This document shows positions 45,059 to 53,057 of a stretch of 64,000 bases of DNA, in pieces. The notes under the pieces were generated by a model. That model was not told the origin of the DNA and ran no database searches. It saw only the letters and a list, made by a program, of their open reading frames with translations. A program made the translations under genes and the position numbers. Position 1 is the stretch's first letter; each line of letters begins with the position of its first letter. The stretch is from Cobetia amphilecti (GTDB lineage: Bacteria; Pseudomonadota; Gammaproteobacteria; Pseudomonadales; Halomonadaceae). The stretch lies in NCBI RefSeq assembly GCF_020217465.1, contig NZ_CP084115.1, positions 2,666,001-2,730,000 on the forward strand, read 5' to 3'.

Positions 45059-45671
45059 TCTATCCCTTTACCTGGTCACCGACCCCGCGCTGTGCGCAGA
45101 GCACGGCCTGGAAGCCACCGTGATGGCCGCCGTGCGCGGCGGCGTCAGTGTCGTGCAGCTGCGCGACAAGCATGCCAGCGACGAAGAGATGATCGCCCAG
45201 GCCATCCACCTCAAGGTGCTGCTGGACGAGTACGAGGTGCCGCTGATCATCAATGACCGCATCGAGGTCGCGCTGGCCAGTGGCGCCGATGGCCTGCACA
45301 TCGGTCAGAGCGATGGCGACCCGGTCGAGGCGCGTCGCCGTCTCGGCGAGGACGCCTTGATCGGCCTCTCGGTCCAGACGCTTGAGCAGCTCAAGGCCGT
45401 CGATGTCGAACGCATCGACTACCTCGGCCTCGGCCCGGTGCATGCCACCCCGACCAAGCCGGATCATGCCGCGCCGCTGGGCATCGAGGGGCTCACGCAG
45501 CTCGTGCGCTCAAGCCCGCTGCCGACGGTCGCCATCGGCGGCATCTCGCTGGCCAATGCCGGTGAAGTCATGACCAGCGGCACCGACGGCCTCGCCGTCG
45601 TCTCGGCGCTGTGCAGTGCCGAAGACCCCGCCGCAGCCGCCCAGCAATTCCTGGCGCAGTATCCTTTCTGA
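45048..45671 (+). CDS. thiE: Thiamine-phosphate synthase ThiE
   Basis: A 207-residue TIM barrel that joins the thiazole and pyrimidine phosphates. Motifs: VVQLRDKHASDEEM (pyrophosphate-binding Arg/Lys), LIINDRIEVALASGADGLHI (Asp and His near the magnesium site), GLGPVHATPTKPD (phosphate loop) and VAIGGISLANAGEV. GGAG lies 7 nt before the ATG, within thiM. Full length. With ThiM it makes a thiazole-salvage module. Confidence 0.95.
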   Translation: MSLDLSLYLVTDPALCAEHGLEATVMAAVRGGVSVVQLRDKHASDEEMIAQAIHLKVLLDEYEVPLIINDRIEVALASGADGLHIGQSDGDPVEARRRLGEDALIGLSVQTLEQLKAVDVERIDYLGLGPVHATPTKPDHAAPLGIEGLTQLVRSSPLPTVAIGGISLANAGEVMTSGTDGLAVVSALCSAEDPAAAAQQFLAQYPF

Positions 45672-45718
45672 TCAGAGATGAGCTGAACTGAACTGAGCTG
45701 AATTGAGCCCGCCAGTCA

Positions 45719-45760
45719 CGACAACGCCCGCCATGGTCAGCCATGGCGGGCGTTGTCGTC
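45719..45760. terminator. Strong hairpin terminator between thiE and the permease gene
   Basis: A 19-bp perfect stem (ACGACAACGCCCGCCATGG and its complement) with a TCAG loop, followed by CTTTGC on the plus strand. It lies 47 bp after thiE and 26 bp before the convergent permease stop. The spacer before it carries degenerate GAACTGAGCTGA repeats. Confidence 0.9.
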
Positions 45761-45786
45761 TTTGCTACCTGAACTGATTGAGCGGA

Positions 45787-47205
45787 TCAGCTGGTCGCCA
45801 GGTCACTCTCTGCATTCGCCACCAGCGCGAACTCCTCCTCGGCGGTCTTCGCCACCAGCCGATGACGGCTGAAGATGGCGTAGTAGGCGATGCCCACCAC
45901 GAACAGCACCAGGGTGTAATTGAAGGCACGCGGATCGAAGGCATAGACCCCGGTCAGCGCGATCAGCGAGAGCACCAGCGCGATGGCGGACGTCACGATG
46001 CCGCCCGGGGTGCGATAGGGACGCGCCAGCGCCGGTTGACGCAGGCGCAGCAGGATATGGCTGGCCGCCATCAGCGCATAGGAGACTGTTGCCCCCACCA
46101 CCGCCATGCCCAGAATCAGATCGCCCTCGCCGGTCAGCGAGACCAGGAACCCGAAGATGCCCGGCACCACCAGCGCCCAGGTCGGCGCCTTGCGCTTGCT
46201 GGTCAGCGACAGCGTCTTGGGCAGATACCCCGCCCGCGACAGCGCGAAGACCAGACGGCTGTAGCCATAGATGATCGAGAAGAACGACGCCACCAGCCCC
46301 GCCAGGGCCAACACATTGACCAGTGTCGCCAGCCCCTCGCTGCCGGTGGCCTTGAGGGCATCCACCAGCGGCACGGCGCTGCTGCCGATCGCCTCGGCCC
46401 CCGCGGCGCCGGCCAGCAGGAAGACGACCAGCACGGCGGTGAACATCAGAAACAGCATGGCGCCGATGATGCCGCGCGGGACATCACGGGCCGGGTTGCG
46501 TGATTCCTCCGCCGCCAGCGGCACCCCTTCCACGGCCAGAAACAGCCACATGCCGAAGGGCAGCGCCGCCCAGATGCCATACCAGCCATTGGGCATGAAG
46601 TCGCTGGCGCCCCAGGCATCGGTCGGAGCGATATCGAACAGGCGACTGCTGTCGAAGTCACCGATCAGCGCGACGGCGGTGGCGATGATCGCGAACACGG
46701 CCAGGCCGCTGATCACCATCATCACCTTGAGCGCCTCGCCGACCCCCGCCAGGTGAATGCCGATGAACACCAGATAGAAGATGGCGTAGATGATCGGGCC
46801 ATTGATGCCCAGCAGCGATTCCACCGCGCTGCCGATGAAGATGACGATGGCCGCGGGGGCCAGCGCATATTCGATCAGCACGGCAAGACCGGTGAGGTAG
46901 CCGCCTGCCGGCCCCATCGCCTGGCGGGCGAAGCTGTAACCGCCGCCGGCGGCCGGAATGGCCGCTGACATTTCCGCCAGCGACAGCACGAGTGCCAGGT
47001 ACATGATGCCCATCAACAGCGCGGCGATCGCGAAGCCGCCCCAGCCCGCCTCGCCGATGCCGAAATTCCAGCCGGCGAAATCGCCGGAAATCACATAGGA
47101 GACCCCGAGGCCCGCCAGCAGGACCCAACCTGCCGTCCCTTTCTTCAATTGGCGCCTGGCCAGATAATCCTGCTCATTCGTGTCGTGATTCGTGTCGCGA
47201 GTCAT
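45787..47205 (-). CDS. eat: Ethanolamine permease (APC superfamily, Eat type)
   Basis: A 472-residue protein with about 12 membrane helices. The start LKKGTAGWVLLAGLGVSYVI, followed by SGDFAGWNFGIGEAGWGGF, and the internal AAEESRNPARDVPRGIIGAM match the ethanolamine permease branch of amino-acid transporters. AAGG lies upstream of the ATG. It is 73 bp downstream of eutC on the same strand, which fixes the substrate as ethanolamine with good confidence. No microcompartment shell genes are present, as in pseudomonad-type ethanolamine use. Confidence 0.9.
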   Translation of the reverse strand: MTRDTNHDTNEQDYLARRQLKKGTAGWVLLAGLGVSYVISGDFAGWNFGIGEAGWGGFAIAALLMGIMYLALVLSLAEMSAAIPAAGGGYSFARQAMGPAGGYLTGLAVLIEYALAPAAIVIFIGSAVESLLGINGPIIYAIFYLVFIGIHLAGVGEALKVMMVISGLAVFAIIATAVALIGDFDSSRLFDIAPTDAWGASDFMPNGWYGIWAALPFGMWLFLAVEGVPLAAEESRNPARDVPRGIIGAMLFLMFTAVLVVFLLAGAAGAEAIGSSAVPLVDALKATGSEGLATLVNVLALAGLVASFFSIIYGYSRLVFALSRAGYLPKTLSLTSKRKAPTWALVVPGIFGFLVSLTGEGDLILGMAVVGATVSYALMAASHILLRLRQPALARPYRTPGGIVTSAIALVLSLIALTGVYAFDPRAFNYTLVLFVVGIAYYAIFSRHRLVAKTAEEEFALVANAESDLATS

Positions 47206-47278
47206 GGTGCCGCCTTGTTTCCGTCAAGCTTTTGTCATTGTTGGATCGGGAGATTCCCGCTGCTGCGCTGCCGTCCCA

Positions 47279-48139
47279 TCAGGACAGCAGAAAGTTCTGG
47301 ATACCGGTGCCGCCTTCCAGCGCCGTCTCGCCGCTTCTGTCCTTGAGACCCACGCCGGTGAGGCCGAGCTTGCGTGCCTCACGTAGCAGGTAGTGCAGAC
47401 GCTGGGCGGCCATCGCGAAGTCGAGCCCTGCCGGGCGCACGTTTGAGATGCAGTTGCGGCTGGCATCGCTCAGGCCGACGCGCGGCTGCCAGGTCAGATA
47501 GAGCCCGAGGCTATCCGGAGAACTGAGGCCGGGACGTTCACCGACCATCACCAGCACTGCACGGGCATTGAGCAGCTCACCGACTTCATCGCCGATCGCG
47601 ACCCGCCCCTGCTCCACCACGCTGATCGGTGCCAATGACCAGGCATCCGGCCCGTCTTCTGCCAGCGCCTCCAGCAATGCGGCGATGAAGGGCGCGGCAT
47701 TGTTCTGCACCGCCAGAGACGAGAGCCCATCGACGACCACGATGGCCAGATCGGCAGGCTGGGCGTCGAGAGCGGACAGCTGCTGACGCGAATCCTCATC
47801 GAGGCGACGGCCGTAATCGGGGCGCTGCAGGTAGCTGGTGCGATCCACGGCGCGACTGTGCAGTCGCTGAATCTGCGGAGCATGCTCGAGCGCCGCGAGC
47901 TGATTGAGGTCCTCGATCAGTCGGGGAATCTCCAGCGGCAGGTGGACGGCGTCCTGGGCGCGGGCGTGCGCCAGCTGGAATTCCAACGAACGATTGGTCG
48001 GCAGGCTGATGCCGGCACGGCCAAGGCCGATGCGCGCATCCGTGAACTGGCCAAGCCGCTGCCAGGGGTTGGGCGTGACGATGGCATCGGGTTCCAGGCT
48101 GCACGAGACCGCGTCAGCAGAGGGCTGGTCAGGGTTCAT
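47279..48139 (-). CDS. eutC: Ethanolamine ammonia-lyase small subunit EutC
   Basis: A 286-residue protein. Conserved blocks include TDARIGLGRAGISLPTNRSL (substrate/cofactor side), DYGRRLDEDS, LAIVVVDGLSSLAVQNNAAP, LVMVGERPGLSSPDSLGLYL and RNCISNVRPAGLDF. The ATG overlaps the eutB stop by 4 bp and is preceded by AGGAGGTGA, so tight stoichiometric coupling is expected. With EutB it forms the adenosylcobalamin-dependent enzyme giving acetaldehyde and ammonia. No reactivase EutA is present in the window. Confidence 0.95.
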   Translation of the reverse strand: MNPDQPSADAVSCSLEPDAIVTPNPWQRLGQFTDARIGLGRAGISLPTNRSLEFQLAHARAQDAVHLPLEIPRLIEDLNQLAALEHAPQIQRLHSRAVDRTSYLQRPDYGRRLDEDSRQQLSALDAQPADLAIVVVDGLSSLAVQNNAAPFIAALLEALAEDGPDAWSLAPISVVEQGRVAIGDEVGELLNARAVLVMVGERPGLSSPDSLGLYLTWQPRVGLSDASRNCISNVRPAGLDFAMAAQRLHYLLREARKLGLTGVGLKDRSGETALEGGTGIQNFLLS

Positions 48140-49542
48140 GCGTCACCTCCTGTCACCTGACGCAGTGAATTGGCGAAGCGGTCGGGCATCTCGCTCGGCA
48201 GTGCCTGGGTGGCGACATCGGTGAAGATCTGCATCTCCTCGAGCCAGGCGGCGAATTCCGGTGCCGGTCCCAGACCCAGGACCCGCCGTGCATAGAGAGC
48301 ATCGTGGAAGGAGGTGGTCTGATAATTGAGCATGATGTCATCCGAGCCGGGGATGCCCATGATGAAGTTGCAGCCCGCCACCCCGAGCAGCGTCAGCAGA
48401 GTATCCATGTCGTTCTGATCGGCATCGGCATGATTGGTGTAGCAGATGTCGCAGCCCATCGGCAGGCCCAGAAGCTTGCCGCAGAAGTGGTCCTCGAGGC
48501 CGGCGCGGATAATCTCCTTGCCATTGAACAGATACTCGGGGCCGATGAAGCCGACCACGGTATTGACCAGCAGCGGCGAGTACTTGCGCGCCACCGCATA
48601 GGCGCGCGCCTCGCAGGTCTGCTGGTCCAGGCCGTGATGGGCATCGGCGGACAGCGCACTGCCCTGGCCGGTCTCGAAATACATCACGTTGTCACCCACC
48701 GTGCCGCGCTTGAGCGACAGCGCGGCCTGCTGCGCCTCCGCCAGCACGGAGAGCTCGACACCGAAGCTCTCGTTGGTGGCCTGGGTGCCGCCGATGGACT
48801 GGAAGACAAGATCCACCGGGGCCCCCTGCTCGATGCACTCGAGGGTATTGGTGACGTGGGTCAGCACGCAGGACTGGGTGGGGATCGCGTACTTCTGGAT
48901 CACCTCGTCCATCAGACGCATCAGCTTGATGCTCTGCGCCACGTTGTCGGTGGCCGGGTTGATGCCGATCACGGCGTCGCCGTTGCCGTAGAGCAGGCCA
49001 TCGAGAATGCTGGCCGCGATGCCGGTGACGTCATCGGTGGGATGGTTGGGCTGCAGGCGGGTCGAGAGATGGCCACTCTTGCCGATGGTATTGCGAAAGG
49101 CCGTGACCACCTCGCACTTCTTCGCGACCAGAATCAGGTCCTGATTGCGCATCAGCTTGCTGACCGCGGCGGCCATTTCGGGGGTGATGCCGACGCGCAC
49201 CTGCGCCAGCACCGCGGGGGTCGCGAGGTCACTCAGCAGCCAGTTGCGGAAGTCGCCGACGGTGAGATGCGCGATCGGCAGGAACGCCACCGGATCATGC
49301 TCATCGATGATCAGGCGGGTGATGTCGTCCTGTTCGTAGGGAATCAGCACGTCTTCGAGGAAGGTCTTGAGGGGCAACTCCGCCAGACACAGCTGAGCGA
49401 CGACTCGCTCCTCGGCGGTTTCCGCGATCACGCCAGCAAGACGATCTCCGGAGCGGGCGGGCGTCGCCTTGGCCATCAGCTCGGCCAGATTGGCAAAACG
49501 ATGGACCTGACTGCCCAGGGTGTAACGGTACTCGCGGCTCAT
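48136..49542 (-). CDS. eutB: Ethanolamine ammonia-lyase large subunit EutB
   Basis: A 468-residue TIM-barrel subunit, normal length. Blocks seen: FGVELSVLAEAQQAALSLKR, VFQSIGGTQATNES, VMYFETGQGSALSADAHHG, DQQTCEARAYAVARKYSPLL and MGCDICYTNHADADQNDMD, all characteristic of EutB substrate and cobalamin regions. AAGGAA precedes the ATG. It lies 179 bp after the RpiR-type regulator gene on the same strand. Acetaldehyde removal enzymes are not adjacent. Confidence 0.95.
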   Translation of the reverse strand: MSREYRYTLGSQVHRFANLAELMAKATPARSGDRLAGVIAETAEERVVAQLCLAELPLKTFLEDVLIPYEQDDITRLIIDEHDPVAFLPIAHLTVGDFRNWLLSDLATPAVLAQVRVGITPEMAAAVSKLMRNQDLILVAKKCEVVTAFRNTIGKSGHLSTRLQPNHPTDDVTGIAASILDGLLYGNGDAVIGINPATDNVAQSIKLMRLMDEVIQKYAIPTQSCVLTHVTNTLECIEQGAPVDLVFQSIGGTQATNESFGVELSVLAEAQQAALSLKRGTVGDNVMYFETGQGSALSADAHHGLDQQTCEARAYAVARKYSPLLVNTVVGFIGPEYLFNGKEIIRAGLEDHFCGKLLGLPMGCDICYTNHADADQNDMDTLLTLLGVAGCNFIMGIPGSDDIMLNYQTTSFHDALYARRVLGLGPAPEFAAWLEEMQIFTDVATQALPSEMPDRFANSLRQVTGGDA

Positions 49543-49720
49543 GGGAAATTCCTTGCCCTGACGGATGTCATTTCATATCAGTCGTTTTGCAGGAATCACG
49601 CCAATCTCCCTCCATGCCTCTTTGGTCCTGCATGCGCCTTGAAGCCGCATTGCGCAGGCCTGCACCTGCACCACTGCGGTGCATGACCGCGTTCCCCCTC
49701 GGTGCAGTGAGTCGCGGGCA

Positions 49721-50653
49721 TCAGCCGCGTGCGCCCCCCAGCTCCGTGATGATCGCCTCGCGCTGCTTGAGCGAAGCCACCCCGGCATCGCCCAGCTTGC
49801 TGGCCACCTCGCTGAGCAGTCCTTCGGCGAGAAACATGAAGGCGCTCATGCTGTTGCTGTAGAAGAGGCTGTGATTGGGCACATGGAAGCTGTAGCGCGC
49901 CAGCGGCTCCAGCGGAGAGCTGGCCGAATCGGTCAGCGCGATCACCTCGACCCCACGCTTCACCGCCACCTCGGCGCAGGCCACCACGCTTGGGGTATAG
50001 GGGAAGCAACTGGCCACCACCAGCACGTCACCAGCCGACAGCTGGGCCAGTGCATCGGCCACGCCCTGTCGACTGGCATCCAGCGGTGCCACGTCCGGGC
50101 GCAGCATGCCCAGCCCATAGGCCATGAACAGCGCCAGGGAATTGAACTGACGCATGCCGTGCAGGCGCACGCGCGGCGCCTCGGCCAGCAAGGTGGTCGC
50201 GGCCTCGAAGGCCGCGGCGTCCACCCTCTCCAGCATGCTGAGGATGTTGGCGCTCTCCTGTCGTCCCAGCCGCGCAAGCTGGGCCATGGCGCTGCTATCG
50301 GCGTCTCGCGCCAGCAGCTGCGAGGCCTGCTGGCTGTAGAAATGCTCGCCATCCGTCACCGCTTGGCGAAAGACATCCTGAAACCTGCTGAAGCCCTCGT
50401 AGCCCAGCCGCTGGGCCAGACGCGAGAAGGTCGAGGCGTTGACGCCGGTCAGCTCCGCCAGCTGGCTGATGGAAGACACCGCCGTGCGTTGCGGGGACTC
50501 GATCAACACCGCCAGCACGCGCCGGGAACTCGCGCCGAGACGAATCTCCACCTCACGACGATCGATCGCCGCCAGCAACTGCTTCAACCCCTCCAGGGTC
50601 TCCGGCGGCGAGTCAGGGGATGCGGGCCCGGGGGCTCGGGAGGATGGGGGCAT
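49721..50653 (-). CDS. MurR/RpiR-family regulator upstream of the ethanolamine genes
   Basis: A 310-residue protein. The N-terminal helix-turn-helix (residues ~35-105) has SSISQLAELTGVNASTFSRL and GYEGFSRFQDVFRQAV; the C-terminal SIS domain has VRLHGMRQFNSLALFMAYGL and GDVLVVASCFPYTPSVVACA. ATG 50653 has AAGGAGG at 6 nt; the open frame beyond it covers the divergent operator region. RpiR proteins usually sense sugar phosphates or small amines. Position suggests control of eutBC and/or the divergent aminotransferase operon. Confidence 0.88.
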   Translation of the reverse strand: MPPSSRAPGPASPDSPPETLEGLKQLLAAIDRREVEIRLGASSRRVLAVLIESPQRTAVSSISQLAELTGVNASTFSRLAQRLGYEGFSRFQDVFRQAVTDGEHFYSQQASQLLARDADSSAMAQLARLGRQESANILSMLERVDAAAFEAATTLLAEAPRVRLHGMRQFNSLALFMAYGLGMLRPDVAPLDASRQGVADALAQLSAGDVLVVASCFPYTPSVVACAEVAVKRGVEVIALTDSASSPLEPLARYSFHVPNHSLFYSNSMSAFMFLAEGLLSEVASKLGDAGVASLKQREAIITELGGARG

Positions 50654-50740
50654 GGAATACCTCCTTGGCAAGGGGCAGAACAGATGGCGGCAACGGTAGC
50701 ATCTCTGGCCGGTCGAGTCCGATGGCACAAGCGACTGAAT

Positions 50741-50790
50741 GCAATTATTTATTGCATAAACCATAAATGCACTACATATTTGCATTATGC
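50741..50790. promoter_or_regulatory. Iterated TGCATAAA/TAAATGCA sites in the RpiR-aminotransferase divergence
   Basis: A perfect dyad TTTATTGCATAAA (50748-50760) is followed by ATAAATGCA and ATTTGCATTATGC. The AT-rich 50-bp block is flanked by GC-rich DNA and lies 30 bp before the aminotransferase start. Likely binding sites of the RpiR-type regulator. Confidence 0.6.
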
Positions 50791-50819
50791 CTTCGCATCC
50801 CTGCCACCACGGAGCCCGC

Positions 50820-52148
50820 ATGAGCCACGTACTGCATCGTAACCTCAATCAGGAGTATCCCACCGCCGTGAAGGGCGATGGCCCCTACATCGTCGATCGA
50901 GAGGGTCGCCGTTATCTGGATGCCAGCGGTGGCGCGGCCGTGTCATGCCTGGGGCACAGCGACGAGGCGGTGGCGCAGGCCATCAAGGATCAGGTCAGCC
51001 AACTGGCCTACGCGCACACCTCGTTTTTCACCAGCGACCCGATGGAGCAGCTGGCCGACTTTCTCATCGAACGCGCTCCCGCAGGGCTCGACTCCGTCTA
51101 CTTCGTCTCCGGCGGCTCGGAAGCGGTCGAGGCGGCACTCAAGCTGGCCCGTCAGTATTTCGTCGAGATCGGCCAGCCCCAGCGCAAGCATCTGATCGCG
51201 CGGCGCCAGAGCTATCACGGCAATACGCTGGGCGCGCTGGCCACCGGCGGCAACGCCTGGCGCCGTCAGCAATTCGAGCCGCTGCTGATCAACGTCAGTC
51301 ACGTCAGCCCCTGCTACGCCTATCGGGACCAGCAGCCCGACGAGACGCCCGAGGCGATGGGCATTCGTCTCGCCGCGGAGCTTGAGGAGGAAATCCTGCG
51401 CCTGGGCGCCGAGAACGTGATGGCCTTCGTGGCCGAGCCGGTGGTCGGTGCGACCCTGGGCGCCGTCACCGCGGTACCGGGCTACTTCAAACGCATCCGC
51501 GAGGTCTGTGATCGCTACGGCGTGCTGCTGATTCTCGACGAGGTGATGTGCGGCATGGGGCGCGCCGGCAGTCTGTTCGCCGCCGAGCAGGAAGGTGTCA
51601 CGGCAGATCTGATCACCATCGCCAAGGGCCTGGGCGCCGGCTACCAGCCGATCGGCGCGACCCTGGTCAGCCAGCGCATCCGTGATGCCATCGCCAATGG
51701 CTCCGGCTTCTTCCAGCATGGCCATACCTATATCGGCCACGCCACCGCCTGTGCCGCAGCGCTGGCGGTCCAGCAGACCATCGAATCCCGCGACCTGCTC
51801 ACACGCGTCAATGTCCTCGGCGAGGGGCTCAAGGCGCGCCTGAACGAGCGCTTCGCGCATCACCCCCATGTCGGCGACATCCGCGGTCGCGGCCTCTTCC
51901 AGGGGCTGGAGCTGGTCGCGGATCGCGATTCCAGAAAGCCCTTCGACGCCTCCCTCAAGCTGCACGCGCGGCTCAAGAAGGCCGCCATGGCCGAAGGCCT
52001 GATGTGCTATCCGATGGGCGGCACCCTCGATGGCCGCCAGGGCGATCACATCCTGCTGGCACCGCCGTTCATTCTGCAGGAGTCGCATCTGGACGAGATC
52101 ACCGCCAAGCTGGGGCGTGCCATCGACACCACGCTGGCCAGCCTGTGA
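50820..52148 (+). CDS. Class III (PLP) aminotransferase
   Basis: A 442-residue protein. Fold-type I motifs: SGGSEAVEAALKLARQYF (phosphate side), RQSYHGNTLGALATGG, VAEPVVGATLGA, LILDEVMCGMGRAGSLFA (Asp240 to pyridine N) and ITIAKGLGAGYQPIGA with Lys269 as the PLP lysine, then FFQHGHTYIGHATACAAA. I start at ATG 50820 (ACGGAG upstream); a further ATG at 50787 lies in the operator. The family covers omega-amino acid, diamine and taurine-type substrates. Co-location with a DadA-like oxidase suggests amine or amino-acid catabolism, but the donor cannot be named. Confidence 0.9.
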   Translation: MSHVLHRNLNQEYPTAVKGDGPYIVDREGRRYLDASGGAAVSCLGHSDEAVAQAIKDQVSQLAYAHTSFFTSDPMEQLADFLIERAPAGLDSVYFVSGGSEAVEAALKLARQYFVEIGQPQRKHLIARRQSYHGNTLGALATGGNAWRRQQFEPLLINVSHVSPCYAYRDQQPDETPEAMGIRLAAELEEEILRLGAENVMAFVAEPVVGATLGAVTAVPGYFKRIREVCDRYGVLLILDEVMCGMGRAGSLFAAEQEGVTADLITIAKGLGAGYQPIGATLVSQRIRDAIANGSGFFQHGHTYIGHATACAAALAVQQTIESRDLLTRVNVLGEGLKARLNERFAHHPHVGDIRGRGLFQGLELVADRDSRKPFDASLKLHARLKKAAMAEGLMCYPMGGTLDGRQGDHILLAPPFILQESHLDEITAKLGRAIDTTLASL

Positions 52149-52213
52149 CGGCTCAGCTGCAGGCGCATTGCCTACCTAACGATCTTTGAATGGATTTGAA
52201 TGGAGTGACTTTC

Positions 52214-52786
52214 ATGGCGATCACATCGCGCCTGACCGAACTGGATGACGCCAGCATGAGCGCGGCTCAGCGCGAGGTGCTGGCCGAGATTCTCAGCGGC
52301 CCGCGCGGCAATCTGGACGGCCCCTTCCTGGCCTGGATCCACAGCCCCGAGCTTGCCAGTCATGCCCAGCGCCTCGGCGCCTTCTGCCGCTACGCCACCG
52401 GCCTCGAGCTGCGTCTCAGCGAGCTGGCGATTCTCACCACGGCGGTGTGGTGGAAATCCCAGGCTGAATGGCAGATTCACGCGCCGATCGCCGAGCAGGC
52501 CGGCCTCGCGCCAGAGGTCATCACGGCGCTGCGCGAGGAGCGTGAACCCGCATTTGAACAAGACGATGAGCGGCTGATCTATCGCGTCACCCGCGCGCTC
52601 TATGCCGATCGGCGCGTCGATGATGGCCTGTACGGCGAGGCCGTCGCGATGTTCGGCGAAACCGTGGTGGTGGAGCTGGTCGGGGTGCTGGGCTATTACG
52701 CCCTGGTGGCGATGACGCTGAATGTCTTCGCCGTCCGGCGTGGTGATGACATCCCGCTGCCCTTCGAGGAACCGAGCCGATCTTGA
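52214..52786 (+). CDS. Carboxymuconolactone decarboxylase-like (AhpD-fold) protein
   Basis: A 190-residue all-helical protein. ATG 52214 has GGAG with 8-nt spacing; a second ATG eight codons upstream lacks a site. The core LDGPFLAWIHSPELASHAQR, LRLSELAILTTAVWWKSQAE and WQIHAPIAEQAGL matches CMD/AhpD-fold proteins. The CxxC pair of peroxidase-type AhpD is absent, so it is not a thiol peroxidase. It sits between the aminotransferase and the DadA-like gene, all on the plus strand. The exact reaction is unknown. Confidence 0.8.
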   Translation: MAITSRLTELDDASMSAAQREVLAEILSGPRGNLDGPFLAWIHSPELASHAQRLGAFCRYATGLELRLSELAILTTAVWWKSQAEWQIHAPIAEQAGLAPEVITALREEREPAFEQDDERLIYRVTRALYADRRVDDGLYGEAVAMFGETVVVELVGVLGYYALVAMTLNVFAVRRGDDIPLPFEEPSRS

Positions 52787-52987
52787 AACGCGTGTCTTGA
52801 AGGGCCTGGATTGCGCCACGCCCGGAACGCTTGAGTACGACACGCCCGGTAACAGCGCGTTTGCCGGGCTGTCGCGCGCAGGGCATGCTCGAAAGGCCCT
52901 CTGCTGCGCCCCGGTCACCCCCGGGGCGTGCGTCATTGCGGCGCGAATACCTCGATGACGACGCTTCGATATCGACGCCAGGATGGC

Positions 52988-53029
52988 AACACCTCGATAA
53001 CAACACCTCGATAACAACACCTCGATAAT
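52988..53029. repeat. Three perfect 14-bp tandem repeats before the DadA-like gene
   Basis: CAACACCTCGATAA three times, identical, beginning at 52988, with looser ACCTCGATGAC-type copies upstream from 52949. They end 28 bp before the start codon of the oxidoreductase, so copy number could alter the leader. Confidence 0.9.
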
Positions 53030-53057
53030 AACAAGATGACCACAAGGTGAGCGATCA

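Noticed and set aside
49543-49720. Cobalamin riboswitch before eutB
   Set aside because: No B12-box-like sequence seen; the spacer is short and follows the regulator gene.
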